A stretch of DNA of 64,000 bases from Burkholderia diffusa (lineage in GTDB: Bacteria > Pseudomonadota > Gammaproteobacteria > Burkholderiales > Burkholderiaceae): the NCBI RefSeq assembly GCF_902499115.1, contig NZ_CABVPN010000001.1, positions 248,001-312,000 of the forward strand. The letters are read 5' to 3'. The notes below the pieces were generated by a model. The model worked only from the letters and a program-made list of their open reading frames with translations, had not been told where the DNA came from and did no database searches. The translations under genes were made by a program, and so were the position numbers. Positions 55,368 through 64,000 of this stretch are shown one piece after another (position 1 is the stretch's first letter; the number at the start of each line of letters is the position of its first letter).

Positions 55368-56463
55368 ATTCGACAATCGATTCTCCTTCGACGTAGGTCG
55401 CGGTGAGGTTCAGGTCGCGATCGAACACCACGAGGTCGGCCCATGCGCCTCGCTCGAGGCGGCCGCGATCGGTGACGCCGAGGTAGTCGGCCGCATAGCG
55501 CGACATCCGGTTCGACACGTCGGCGATCGGCAGGCCGAGCGACACGAGGTTGCGCAGCGCCTGGTCCATCGTCAGCGTGCTGCCGGCGAGCGTGCCGTCG
55601 GCCAGCCGCACGCCGCCGAGGCACTTCGTCACGTGCTGGCTGCCGAGCCGGTATTCGCCGTCGGGCATGCCGGTGGCGGACGTGCTGTCGGTCACGACGT
55701 ACAGGCGCGGGATCGCGCGCAGCGCCGCACGAATCGCGCCCGGGTGCACGTGCAACAGATCGGGGATGATTTCCGCGTATTCGGCATGCGCGAGTGCGGC
55801 GCCGACGAGGCCCGGGTTGCGGTGATGCAGCGGCGACATCGCGTTGAACAGGTGCGTGAAGCCGCATGCGCCGTGCTTGAGCGCGGCGACGGCGTCGTCG
55901 TAGGTCGCGAGCGAGTGGCCGAGCTGCACGCGCACGCCGCGCGCGGCCATCTCGCCGATGATCTCGATGTGACCGGCGATTTCCGGCGCGAGCGTGACGA
56001 CCCGGATCGGCGCGATCGACAGATACTTCAGCACTTCGTCGAGCACGGCCGACACGGCCGCGTCCGGCTGCGCGCCGAGCTTGCCGGGGTTGATGTACGG
56101 CCCTTCGAGATGCACGCCGAGCACGCGCGCGCCGCCCGGCGTGCGGGTGCGCGCGACCGTGCCGAGATTCGCGACGACCTGCATCAGTTCGTCGCGCGGC
56201 GCGGTCATCGTCGTCGCGAGCAGGCTCGTCGTGCCGAACTGCGCGTGTGTACGTGCGATCGTCTCGATCGCGTCGCCGCCTTCCATCACGTCGGCGCCGC
56301 CGCCGCCGTGCACGTGCAGGTCGATGAAGCCGGGCAGGATGTACGGCGCATCGTTCTTCGCGGGATCGGCGGGCGTGCCGTCGAGCGTGGTGATGCGGCC
56401 GTTCTCGCTGTCGAGCGAGCCGAGAATCCAGCCGTCGGGGGTAAGGATGTTGCCAGTCAGCAT
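55360..56463 (-). CDS. nagA: N-acetylglucosamine-6-phosphate deacetylase NagA
   Basis: Removes acetate from GlcNAc-6-phosphate. 367 aa from ATG 56463 (MLTGNILTPDGWILG). Amidohydrolase barrel: metal site FIDLHVHGGGGADVM, HLEGPYINP with the Glu ligand, LGHSLATYDDA, FTHLFNAMSPLHHRNPG, and the catalytic Asp in VVTDSTSATGMPDG. Overlaps nagB-II. Confidence 0.95.
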   Translation of the reverse strand: MLTGNILTPDGWILGSLDSENGRITTLDGTPADPAKNDAPYILPGFIDLHVHGGGGADVMEGGDAIETIARTHAQFGTTSLLATTMTAPRDELMQVVANLGTVARTRTPGGARVLGVHLEGPYINPGKLGAQPDAAVSAVLDEVLKYLSIAPIRVVTLAPEIAGHIEIIGEMAARGVRVQLGHSLATYDDAVAALKHGACGFTHLFNAMSPLHHRNPGLVGAALAHAEYAEIIPDLLHVHPGAIRAALRAIPRLYVVTDSTSATGMPDGEYRLGSQHVTKCLGGVRLADGTLAGSTLTMDQALRNLVSLGLPIADVSNRMSRYAADYLGVTDRGRLERGAWADLVVFDRDLNLTATYVEGESIVEYA

Positions 56464-56570
56464 GACGTTTCTCTTGATGATCTGGTGACGCGGACATCCG
56501 CGTCGCGATTTGCAAATCCGTTGTGCTTCGTTGCGCTGCGCCGCGCGTAGCGCGCGGGCAGTCTCGCGCG

Positions 56571-57305
56571 TCAGCGTTTCAGTTCGGCGACGAAGTCGTA
56601 ATAGTCGTCGCGGCAATACGTTTCGGACACTTCGATCGCGCGCTGGTCAGCACCGTAGCCGATGCGCGTGATCACGAGCAGGGCCGAGCCCGGCTTCACT
56701 GACATCCACTTCGCGATCTCGTGCGTCGCGTTCGCCGCGCGAAAGTGCTGCAGCGCGCGCACGACGGTCATCCCGCGCGCGTCGAGGTATTCGTACAGCG
56801 ACGCGCCAAGCGCCTGAGGATCCGGCACCACCGCGGCCGGCAGCGTCGAATGCTCGACGGCCATCACGATGCCGTCGGCGCGGCGCAGCCGCTCGAGCCG
56901 CGCGACCGTCGCGCCCGGCGCGAGGCCGAGACGCGTGATCTCGTCGCGGCTCGCGGTGCGCAGCGTTCGCGACAGCCACACCGAATCGGGCACGAAACCG
57001 CGCTGCCGCATCTTCGCGGTGAAGCCGACGAGACGCGACAGCGGATCGGCAACGCGCGGCGTGATGAAGCTGCCCGCCCCGCGCGCCCGCTTGATCAGCC
57101 CCTGCTCGACCAGCAGCGCGAGCGCACGGCGGGCCGTGATCCGCGACACGCCGACCGTCCCCGACAGCAGCCGCTCCGACGGCAGCGCCTCGCCGGCCCG
57201 CCACGCGCCGGCGTGAATCGCGCTCGCCAGGTTGCGGGCGAGCTGCAGATAGAGCGGCGTGTCGTCGAGGGGATCGGGCGCCAGTTCGGACCAGCCGGTT
57301 TCCAT
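56571..57305 (-). CDS. nagR: GntR/HutC-family regulator NagR
   Basis: 244 aa from ATG 57305 (METGWSELAPDPLDD). N-terminal GntR winged helix (PLYLQLARNLASAI, ALPSERLLSGTVGVSRITARRALALLVEQGLI) and a C-terminal UTRA ligand domain. The ligand is probably GlcNAc-6-phosphate or GlcN-6-phosphate. First gene of the nag operon; palindromic operators lie upstream. Confidence 0.9.
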   Translation of the reverse strand: METGWSELAPDPLDDTPLYLQLARNLASAIHAGAWRAGEALPSERLLSGTVGVSRITARRALALLVEQGLIKRARGAGSFITPRVADPLSRLVGFTAKMRQRGFVPDSVWLSRTLRTASRDEITRLGLAPGATVARLERLRRADGIVMAVEHSTLPAAVVPDPQALGASLYEYLDARGMTVVRALQHFRAANATHEIAKWMSVKPGSALLVITRIGYGADQRAIEVSETYCRDDYYDFVAELKR

Positions 57306-57369
57306 GTGCCTCCGGGTGTCGGACGACGACCTCGTGCCGTCGAAAGTGAACGCATTATATAACCACAAT

Positions 57370-57393
57370 AATACCAGTCAACGAACTGGTATT
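57370..57393. promoter_or_regulatory. NagR operator, primary
   Basis: AATACCAGT-CAACGA-ACTGGTATT, nine-base perfect arms, 65 bases upstream of nagR in an AT-rich promoter region. Confidence 0.8.
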
Positions 57394-57562
57394 AGTGACG
57401 CGAAAATCGCCGAAAGCCTTGCCCGGCAAGCGTTTTAGTTGCCAGAAATCCTTTGTTTACAAAGCGATGCAGGATAGGGATTTACCCGGATTGGTATGCA
57501 AGGGGACAGTTCCCGGGCCGGATTTCCCAGGCTTGGGAAGCTGGAAACGATACCGGAATAGA

Positions 57563-57583
57563 ACCAGTTTGGCCGACTGGTAT
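57563..57583. promoter_or_regulatory. NagR operator, second candidate
   Basis: ACCAGT-TTGGCCG-ACTGGT plus AT shares the six-base arms of the primary operator with a seven-base spacer, about 190 bp further upstream and 43 bases from the dnaE2 stop. DNA looping is possible. Confidence 0.5.
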
Positions 57584-57625
57584 GCATGCGGCGGCGGCGC
57601 GCGGGCGGCGTGCCGGCGCGCCGTG

Positions 57626-60600
57626 TCAGTGGAACTCGCGGCTCGACGTGCGCAGGCCGCCGAGCAGCGGCGTCAGATCCTCGAAATGCTGCGCGACGAG
57701 GTGCCTCACGTCGCTGACGACCTGCCATACGCCCGATGCCGCGAGCAGTCGCGAATCGAGCGTTTCGCGGCGCTGCCGCGCGAGCAGCTCGGGCCGCACG
57801 ATCACGTTCACGCAGCCCGTCTCGTCCTCGAGCGTCATGAACATCACGCCCTTCGCGGTGCCCGGCATCTGCCGTGCGGTCACGAGCCCGCACGCGCGCG
57901 CGAGCCGGCCATCGGGACGGTCGCGCAACTCGGCCGCGGACGACAGCCGCTGCGCGCGCAACGCGGGCCGCAGCAGCGCGACCGGGTGGCGGTTCAGCGT
58001 GAGGCCGGTGGTGTGATAGTCGGCAAGGATGTCGTCGGCTTCCGAAGGCGCGCCGAGCACGGGCTGCTCCGTTTCGTCGATCGGCGCGGCGGCGAGCAGG
58101 TCGCGCTCCGGTGCTGCGGCGACGGCCTGCCACAATGCATCGCGGCGATGGCCGGCGAGCGTCGCGAGCGCGTTCGCGGCGGCGAGCGCTTCGAGATCGC
58201 GTCGTTCGAGCTGCGCGCGGCGCGCGAGCGCGTCGACGTTCTCGAACGGGCCGGCCGCGCGCGCGGCCTCGATGCGCCGCGCGGCAGCCTCGCCGAGGCC
58301 GCGCACGAGCGACAGGCCGAGCCGCACCGCGGGCTGACCATGCGGCGGCGGCTGGCCGGGCAGCGCTTCGAGCGAGGCTTCCCAGTTGCTTTGCGTCACG
58401 TCGATCGGCAGCACCTTCACGCGATGACGCTTCGCGTCCTGCACGAGTTGCGACGGCGGATAGAAACCCATCGGCTGGCTGTTCAGCAGCGCGGCGAGGA
58501 AGATCGCCGGTTCGTGGCATTTGAGCCAACTGCTCGCATAGGCGAGTTTCGCGAAACTGGCCGCATGGCTCTCGGGGAAACCGTATTCGCCGAAGCCCTT
58601 GATCTGCTCGAAGATCTGCTCGGCGAATTCGCGTGTGTAGTTGCGTTCGAGCATCCCGTCGACGATCTTGTCGTAATACTTCTCGAGGTTGCCCTTGCGT
58701 TTCCACGCGGCCATTGCCCGGCGCAACTCGTCGGCCTCGCCAGGCGTGAAGCCTGCCGCGACGATCGCGATCTGCATCACCTGTTCCTGGAAAATCGGCA
58801 CGCCGAGCGTGCGTTCGAGCACTTCCTTGAGCGCATCGCTCGGATACGTGACCTCACCCTCCTCTTCGCCGGCCATGATCCTGCGCCGCTTCAGATACGG
58901 ATGCACCGCGCCGCCCTGAATCGGACCGGGCCGCACGATCGACACCTGGACGACGAGATCGTAGTAGTTGCGCGGCCTCAACCGCGGCAGCATCGACATC
59001 TGCGCACGCGATTCGATCTGGAACACGCCGACCGTATCGGCGCGGCAGATCATGTCGTAGGTTGGTTCGTCATCCTGCGGAATATGCTTCAGCGTGAACG
59101 GCTCACCACCCGGCTCCGGCGGCCCGCGCCATGCGGTGCGCATGTCGAACGCGCGATGCAGCGCCGACAGCATGCCGAGCGCGAGCACGTCGACCTTCAT
59201 CAGCCCGAGCGCCTCGAGATCGTCCTTGTCCCATTGAATCACGCGCCGCCCGTCCATCGCCGCGTTCTCGACCGGCACGAGCCGCGTGAGCTTGCCGCGG
59301 CTGATCACGAAGCCGCCCGAATGCTGCGACAGGTGGCGCGGAAAGTTGAGCAAGCGCCCCGCGAGTTCGGCCCATGCGCGAATGATCGGCGTGGCCGGGT
59401 CAAGCCCGGTCGTCGCGAATTGCTGCAGCAGATCGCGACTGCCGTCGAACCAGCGATGCCCTTTCGCGACGCGATCGATCAGCATCGGATCGACACCGAG
59501 CGCCTTGCCGGTTTCGCGCAGCACGCCGCGCGGGCGATACGTCGAGACCGCCGCCGCGAGTGCTGCGCGGTCCTTGCCGTATTTTTCGTAGATATGCTGA
59601 ATGACCTCTTCCCGGCGCTGATGCTCGAAGTCGACGTCGATATCCGGCGGCTCGCCGCGCTCCTCGCTGATGAAGCGCTCGAACAGCATCGTGCTCTGGT
59701 CGGGATCGACCTCGGTGATGCCGAGGCAGTAGCAGACGACCGAGTTTGCCGCCGAGCCCCGGCCCTGGCACAGGATGTTCTGGCTGCGCGCGTATTTGAC
59801 GATGTCGTAGACGGTCAGGAAGAACGGTTCGTAGCTCAACCTCGCGATCAGGTCGAGTTCATGGCGGATCTGCTTCTCGACCTTCTCCGGAATGCCTTGC
59901 GGATAACGCCCCGCCGCCCCCGCGAAGGTTTCCTGTTCCAGATAGCGCGTCGGCGTCAGCCCCTTCGGCACGATCTCGTCGGGATACTCGTAGCGCAGCG
60001 AATCGAGTTCGAAAAGACAAGCATCGAGAATCGCGCACGTCTCCGCGATCTCCTCCGGCGAGTACAGTTGCCCGATCCGCTGTCGCGAACGCAGATGCTG
60101 TTCCGCATTCGGCGCGAGCGCATAGCCGCATTCTGAAACCGGCATTCCGACGCGGATCGCCGTCATCACGTCCTGCAGCGGCTTGCATGAACGCCGGTGC
60201 ATCGTCACATCGCCAAGCGCGACGATACGCACGCCGCGCCGCGCGCCGGCCGCACGAATCTCCTCGCGCTGCGCACCGTCCAGCGCGCGCTGCAACTGCA
60301 CGAGCCCGAGCCGCGCCCGTTCGCCGAACGTCGCGCGAAACCACGCGACCTGCGCATCGAGTACATCAGCACGCACCGGATACGTGGGCACGAGAATCGC
60401 GAAGCAGTCGGGCATGCCGCGCAAGTGGGCAAACTCGGCAGGCGGCGCCGACAGCATCCGCGACGTCAGCTTGTAAGTGCCCTTCGGCGATGCCATCCGC
60501 CGCCACGAGATCAGCTCGGAAAGATTGCCGTAACCCTCGCGGTTCTGCGCAAGCAACACGAGCCCGAACGCGCCGGGGCCCGGATCGTGGCCGGGCGCGA

Positions 60601-60844
60601 CTTCATCCGGCGTGACTTCGAAATACGAACCGATGACGAGCGGCAGCCCTTTCGCCTTCGCCGCGACATGCATGCGCGGCGCACCTGCGAGCGAGCATTC
60701 GTCGGTGATCGCGATCCCGCGATAGCCGAGTTCGGCCGCGCGCTCGACCAGCTCGTCCGCATGCGACGCGCCATGCAGGAACGAAAAGTTCGATCGGCAG
60801 AACAACTCCGCGTAATCGGGCAGCCAGCTGAATTCTGCAATCAT
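57626..60844 (-). CDS. dnaE2: Error-prone DNA polymerase DnaE2 (ImuC)
   Basis: C-family polymerase of the SOS mutasome. 1072 aa, shorter than DnaE1. N-terminal PHP domain (FCRSNFSFLHGASHADELVERAA), polymerase Asp residues in GEPPDIDVDFEHQRREEV, then the finger domain, HhH and OB-fold (CVNVIVRPELL). The DnaE2-type C-terminus is present. It starts six bases after the imuB stop. Confidence 0.95.
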   Translation of the reverse strand: MIAEFSWLPDYAELFCRSNFSFLHGASHADELVERAAELGYRGIAITDECSLAGAPRMHVAAKAKGLPLVIGSYFEVTPDEVAPGHDPGPGAFGLVLLAQNREGYGNLSELISWRRMASPKGTYKLTSRMLSAPPAEFAHLRGMPDCFAILVPTYPVRADVLDAQVAWFRATFGERARLGLVQLQRALDGAQREEIRAAGARRGVRIVALGDVTMHRRSCKPLQDVMTAIRVGMPVSECGYALAPNAEQHLRSRQRIGQLYSPEEIAETCAILDACLFELDSLRYEYPDEIVPKGLTPTRYLEQETFAGAAGRYPQGIPEKVEKQIRHELDLIARLSYEPFFLTVYDIVKYARSQNILCQGRGSAANSVVCYCLGITEVDPDQSTMLFERFISEERGEPPDIDVDFEHQRREEVIQHIYEKYGKDRAALAAAVSTYRPRGVLRETGKALGVDPMLIDRVAKGHRWFDGSRDLLQQFATTGLDPATPIIRAWAELAGRLLNFPRHLSQHSGGFVISRGKLTRLVPVENAAMDGRRVIQWDKDDLEALGLMKVDVLALGMLSALHRAFDMRTAWRGPPEPGGEPFTLKHIPQDDEPTYDMICRADTVGVFQIESRAQMSMLPRLRPRNYYDLVVQVSIVRPGPIQGGAVHPYLKRRRIMAGEEEGEVTYPSDALKEVLERTLGVPIFQEQVMQIAIVAAGFTPGEADELRRAMAAWKRKGNLEKYYDKIVDGMLERNYTREFAEQIFEQIKGFGEYGFPESHAASFAKLAYASSWLKCHEPAIFLAALLNSQPMGFYPPSQLVQDAKRHRVKVLPIDVTQSNWEASLEALPGQPPPHGQPAVRLGLSLVRGLGEAAARRIEAARAAGPFENVDALARRAQLERRDLEALAAANALATLAGHRRDALWQAVAAAPERDLLAAAPIDETEQPVLGAPSEADDILADYHTTGLTLNRHPVALLRPALRAQRLSSAAELRDRPDGRLARACGLVTARQMPGTAKGVMFMTLEDETGCVNVIVRPELLARQRRETLDSRLLAASGVWQVVSDVRHLVAQHFEDLTPLLGGLRTSSREFH

Positions 60845-60850
60845 GACGGC

Positions 60851-62338
60851 TCACCCGAACAGGCCGTGCAGGAACCAGCGCGGCTCGGACTCGCTCCCCG
60901 CCCGTTCCTTGAATACCCAGTAGCACGCACCGACCTCGTCTTGCGCGACGTAGTAATCGCGTGCGGCCAGTTGCCCGTCGAACCACCCGGCTTCGATCCG
61001 CTCGGCCGACGACATCATCCTGAGCGGCGTATGGAACACCGGCCGGTTCTCGCGCATCAGGAGCGGCTGCGGCTCGGCCAGCAGCCATGCGGGGCGCGGC
61101 GGCACGGCCGGCGGACCAGCGGCCGGCTTGCCTGCTTGCGCATCGAGCGGCAGCCAGCGGTTCGCGGCCTCCGGACGGTGATCGGCGACGGGTGCCGCGC
61201 GCAGCACGTTCTCCGCGCCGAGCCGTGCGATCAGCAGTTCGAACAGCCGCGCGCGCGTCTCGCGCGTGCCGCCCGGCTCGGGAAAGAGATCGTCGGCCGG
61301 CGGCGCGACCGATTCGACGCGCGTGGCCTTCAGCCGCACCGCGATCACCGCGGACGGCAATTCGACGCGCGCGAGCCGCTCGCCGAGCAGCCGCATGAAG
61401 TGCGTCTCGTCGCGCACGGGCGCGGCGAACGCGAGTTCGAGCGGTGTCGGCGGCACGGCCTGACGGCCGCGCTCGTGCTCGAGATCGAACGTCATCGCGG
61501 CCAGCGACAGCTGCCGCGCGGCCAGCCACCCGCAGAGCTGCACGACGAGCCGCCGCGCGGCGAACAGCACAGCTTCCGCGTATTCGACGCGCTCCGGCAA
61601 TTCGAGCCGCACGTCGAACACGGGCGGCACCGCCATCCACGCAAGCGGCTCGACCGCATCGCCGTACGCGCGATCGAGTGCGGCGAGCAGCGCCGGGCCG
61701 CAGCGGCGCTGCAACCCCGCGCGCGGCAAGCCGCGCAGATCGGCGAGCGTGCGGCAACCGAGGCCGTCGAACCAGCCCGCATACGGGCGCGCGTCGGGCA
61801 GCAGCGCGCACGGCAGCCCATCGAGCGCGCGAACCAGCGACGCAGGGGCGGCCAACCGGCGCCGGATCCGCGCGCGGGCCGAGACACGCGCGAGCAGCCA
61901 CGCACCGCGCCCGGTCGGCGCGGCGGACAGGCGCGCCGCATAACCGAGCGTCGCGAGCGTCGCGCGCACCTGACGGCACAGCGACGGCAAGCCGCCGAAC
62001 AGGCGCAGGCTCGGACCGACGTCGACGATCAGCGTCGCTTCGTCGTCGAGCGCGACGCACGGCGAGAAGCGCAGCAATGCGAGCGCGACCGCGCGCAGCG
62101 CATCGGCCTCGCGCGCGGGATCGCGTTCGACGAGTCGCGTCTCGGGCGCGAGCGTCAGCACGCCGCCGCGCTTCATGCCCGCGCGCACGCCTTGCCGGCG
62201 CGCGGCTGCATCGGCGATCAGCACGACGCCTTGCTCGAGCACCGCGCAGCCGGCGCCGCCGGCCGCTGCGTCAGACGGCTGCGGGGCGCACACGTCGAGC
62301 GGCAGGCGCGGCAGATGGATGCCGAGCAAGACGCGCAT
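60851..62338 (-). CDS. imuB: Y-family polymerase-like protein ImuB
   Basis: Non-catalytic DinP/UmuC-like subunit that links ImuA and DnaE2 to the beta clamp. 495 aa from ATG 62338 (MRVLLGIHLPRLPLDVCAP). The palm retains VDVGPSLRLFGG but the usual acidic catalytic set of Y-family enzymes is not complete. A C-terminal extension follows. Overlaps imuA by 68 bases. Confidence 0.92.
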   Translation of the reverse strand: MRVLLGIHLPRLPLDVCAPQPSDAAAGGAGCAVLEQGVVLIADAAARRQGVRAGMKRGGVLTLAPETRLVERDPAREADALRAVALALLRFSPCVALDDEATLIVDVGPSLRLFGGLPSLCRQVRATLATLGYAARLSAAPTGRGAWLLARVSARARIRRRLAAPASLVRALDGLPCALLPDARPYAGWFDGLGCRTLADLRGLPRAGLQRRCGPALLAALDRAYGDAVEPLAWMAVPPVFDVRLELPERVEYAEAVLFAARRLVVQLCGWLAARQLSLAAMTFDLEHERGRQAVPPTPLELAFAAPVRDETHFMRLLGERLARVELPSAVIAVRLKATRVESVAPPADDLFPEPGGTRETRARLFELLIARLGAENVLRAAPVADHRPEAANRWLPLDAQAGKPAAGPPAVPPRPAWLLAEPQPLLMRENRPVFHTPLRMMSSAERIEAGWFDGQLAARDYYVAQDEVGACYWVFKERAGSESEPRWFLHGLFG

Positions 62339-62978
62339 AGCGGCTCTCCACGATGGGCGACGGCAGGTCGAGCACGAGCGGCTCGCCGCTCGCAGGCCCG
62401 CGACGCTTGACGATGTCGAGCGACACACCGCCCGGCACGGGATACAGCGCGACGCGCAGCACGGCCGGCGACGGCTGCCGCGCGGCCGACAGCGGGCGCA
62501 GCATCACGAACAGCGTGTCGCCCGTGCGCGCGGCCGCGAGATGCAGGCGCCGCAGTGCATCGGGCCGCGCGTCCTGCCAGAGCAGCAGCGCGCCGCAACA
62601 GCCGGTCTTGAGCGCCTGTTCGGCGGCCCATAACGCATCCGTGCGGCTGCCGGCGCGCAGCCACAGCAACGCGTCGGCCGGCACGCCGAGACTGGCGAGC
62701 GCGGTCGCATGCGGCGATTGCGGCGGCGCGATGAGCGCGAGCGGACGCCGGGCGTTGACGGTACGCGCGAGCGCGGGTGCAAGCAGCCGCATCTCGCCGC
62801 AGCCCGGCTGCGCGGCCAGCAGTTCGACGAGCCCGCCGACCGGCCAGCCGCCGCCCGGCAGCTCGGCGGACAGCGGCGCAAAGCCGGTGTCGATCGTGCG
62901 CAAACCGCCGCGCGCGAGCTGCGAGCCACGCCAGAGCGATGGATGAAGGGATTCGGGAGAAATGGAGGATGCGAGCAT
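62271..62978 (-). CDS. imuA: SOS translesion protein ImuA (SulA/RecA-like)
   Basis: 235 aa from ATG 62978 (MLASSISPESLHPSLWRGSQLARG). RecA-like fold with degenerate ATP site (LAAQPGCGEMRLL). First gene of imuA-imuB-dnaE2. A LexA box ends 13 bases upstream. In characterised species the cassette gives DNA-damage-induced mutagenesis. Confidence 0.9.
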   Translation of the reverse strand: MLASSISPESLHPSLWRGSQLARGGLRTIDTGFAPLSAELPGGGWPVGGLVELLAAQPGCGEMRLLAPALARTVNARRPLALIAPPQSPHATALASLGVPADALLWLRAGSRTDALWAAEQALKTGCCGALLLWQDARPDALRRLHLAAARTGDTLFVMLRPLSAARQPSPAVLRVALYPVPGGVSLDIVKRRGPASGEPLVLDLPSPIVESRYARLARHPSAAPAARRVRPAAV

Positions 62979-62990
62979 GACGCCACCCAC

Positions 62991-63010
62991 AACTGTATGG
63001 ATATACAGTA
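62991..63010. promoter_or_regulatory. LexA (SOS) box of imuA-imuB-dnaE2
   Basis: AACTGTATGGATATACAGTA matches CTGT-N8-ACAG with AT-rich spacer, just upstream of imuA. Confidence 0.9.
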
Positions 63011-63077
63011 TATGGCAATGCGCTCGCATCGCACAGCGCCGGTGCGAAACCGGCTTTTGTCGGAGGAAAAACGGGGA

Positions 63078-63114
63078 GAAAGCCGGCGCGCCCCGTCATG
63101 CTACGGCGCGCCGG
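63078..63114 (-). terminator. Hairpin after the ABC ATPase gene
   Basis: On the minus strand CCGGCGCGCC and GGCGCGCCGG form a ten-base stem with a 12-base loop, followed by CTTTCTCCCCGTTTTTCC. It separates the ABC gene from imuA. Confidence 0.65.
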
Positions 63115-63273
63115 ATCGGGCGTGGCCGGATCGCGCCGCCCGAACGCCCGCCCCAACCATCCGGCCCGATGCGGCGCACGCGCGCCGAATCTCCCGGCCG
63201 GATCGGCATGCCAACCCTCACGCAAACCGGCACGATGCAGCACCTCGCACTGCGCCGGCCCGCCCGCCGCGCG

Positions 63274-64000
63274 TCAGCCGAGCAGCAACGCGTCATCGTC
63301 GAGCTGCTCGTGCCGCACCTTCTCGAACATCTGCAGCAGGTCCGGCACGTCGAGCCCGCGGCGCTGGTCGCCCGACACGTCGAGCACGACCTGCCCCTGG
63401 TGCAGCATCACCGTGCGGTCGCCGTAGTCGAGCGCCTGCCGCATGCTGTGCGTGACCATCATCGTCGTCAGCTTGCTTTCGGCGACGATGCGCGCGGTCA
63501 GTTCCAGCACGAACGCGGCCGTCTTGGGGTCGAGCGCGGCCGTGTGCTCGTCGAGCAGCAGGATCCGCGACGGCCGCAGCGACGCCATCAACAGGCTCAC
63601 CGCCTGCCGCTGACCGCCCGACAGCAGCCCGATCCGGTCGGTCAGCCGGTTCTCGAGACCGAGGTTCAGCAGACGCAGCTTGTCGCGGAACAGCTCGCGC
63701 GACGGACGGTCGAGCGCGGCCCGGAAGCCGCGCCGCACGCCGCGCGCCGTCGCGAGCGCCATGTTCTCCTCGATCGTCAGCGCCTCGCAGGTGCCGGCCA
63801 TCGGATCCTGGAACACGCGCGCGACGAGGTGCGCGCGGTCCCACGCGGGCTGGCGCGTGACATCCGTGCCGTCGATCGCGATGCGTCCCGAATCGACGCG
63901 CTGGTCGCCGCTGACCGCATTGAGGAAGGTCGACTTGCCGGCGCCGTTCGAGCCGATCACCGCGACGAACTGGCCGTCGGGAATCTCGAGCGACAGCCCG
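63274..64000 (-). CDS. ABC transporter ATP-binding protein (partial, 5' end outside window)
   Basis: About 242 codons are visible. Walker A IGSNGAGKST follows DGQFVAV at the window edge; signature LSGGQRQAVSLLM and Walker B ILLLDEHTAALDPK are intact. The Glu-His pair after Walker B Asp and the tail DVPDLLQMFEKVRHEQLDDD fit the TrpX/YufO-type importer group (COG1101-like), used with a lipoprotein binding protein for tryptophan or similar ligands; this is from memory. The N-terminus is missing. Confidence 0.85.
   Translation of the reverse strand, partial: GLSLEIPDGQFVAVIGSNGAGKSTFLNAVSGDQRVDSGRIAIDGTDVTRQPAWDRAHLVARVFQDPMAGTCEALTIEENMALATARGVRRGFRAALDRPSRELFRDKLRLLNLGLENRLTDRIGLLSGGQRQAVSLLMASLRPSRILLLDEHTAALDPKTAAFVLELTARIVAESKLTTMMVTHSMRQALDYGDRTVMLHQGQVVLDVSGDQRRGLDVPDLLQMFEKVRHEQLDDDALLLG

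Noticed and set aside
57395..62410. Two long plus-strand frames opposite dnaE2 and imuB
   Set aside because: Antisense shadows; the minus strand has polymerase and ImuB motifs, an SOS box and proper operon spacing.

Overview
The window is high-GC Burkholderia DNA, most like chromosome 1 of a Burkholderia cepacia complex strain. This rests on gene order: kdsD-kdsC-lptCAB-rpoN-hpf-ptsN-hprK-rapZ, then ispE-tRNA-Gln-prs-rplY-pth, coaD-rsmD beside ftsY, cydP-cydAB-cydX, a nag PTS operon, and the imuA-imuB-dnaE2 cassette. All names come from reading the translated proteins and motifs; no database search was run.

Layout: 1-1490 is a truncated CPA2 antiporter. 1616-10815 holds Kdo and LPS-transport genes, rpoN and the PTS-Ntr/RapZ cluster. 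10929-12900 holds the divergent base-excision repair genes mutY and mutM. 12987-20165 is a housekeeping run with one tRNA. 20247-20513 is a ferredoxin gene whose 5' end is the integration site of a roughly 13.6 kb, visibly AT-richer genomic island (20507-34117). 34184-46681 returns to core genes: coaD, rsmD, ftsY, maiA, ybiB, leuA with a leucine-rich leader peptide, pagL, rpoH with a perfect CIRCE operator, and cytochrome bd. 47235-57305 is a chitobiose/N-acetylglucosamine regulon: a GH20 hexosaminidase facing nagR-nagA-nagB-nagF-nagE. 57626-62978 is the SOS mutasome. 63274-64000 is a truncated ABC ATPase.

The island is bounded by a 28-bp direct repeat (20479-20506 and 34090-34117). It carries a full tyrosine integrase beside the right end and matching pairs of TGAGTTGC arm-type repeats at both ends. 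Inside are two anti-phage signalling systems next to each other. One is a Pycsar pair: a class III nucleotide cyclase and an effector with a cyclic-nucleotide-binding domain fused to a TIR-like domain. The other is a type II Thoeris pair: a TIR-like ThsB and a two-TM plus macro-like ThsA. The island also has a HUH-type Rep-like protein, a short second tyrosine recombinase in a three-gene operon, a soluble-plus-membrane gene pair of unknown role, and several unknown proteins.

The least explained feature is a family of six palindromes, core TGTCGG...CCGACA. They lie only between genes, keep the same left flank and the same orientation whatever the direction of nearby genes, and divide the island into gene modules. 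I propose they are cassette boundaries or recombination/replication sites, possibly linked to the HUH protein or the short recombinase. This is inference. Island insertion also cut ferredoxin off from its start codon and from coaD; the island end supplies a new start and a TATAAT promoter. A second, diverged and inverted ferredoxin fragment at 20697-20774 looks like a scar from an earlier host.
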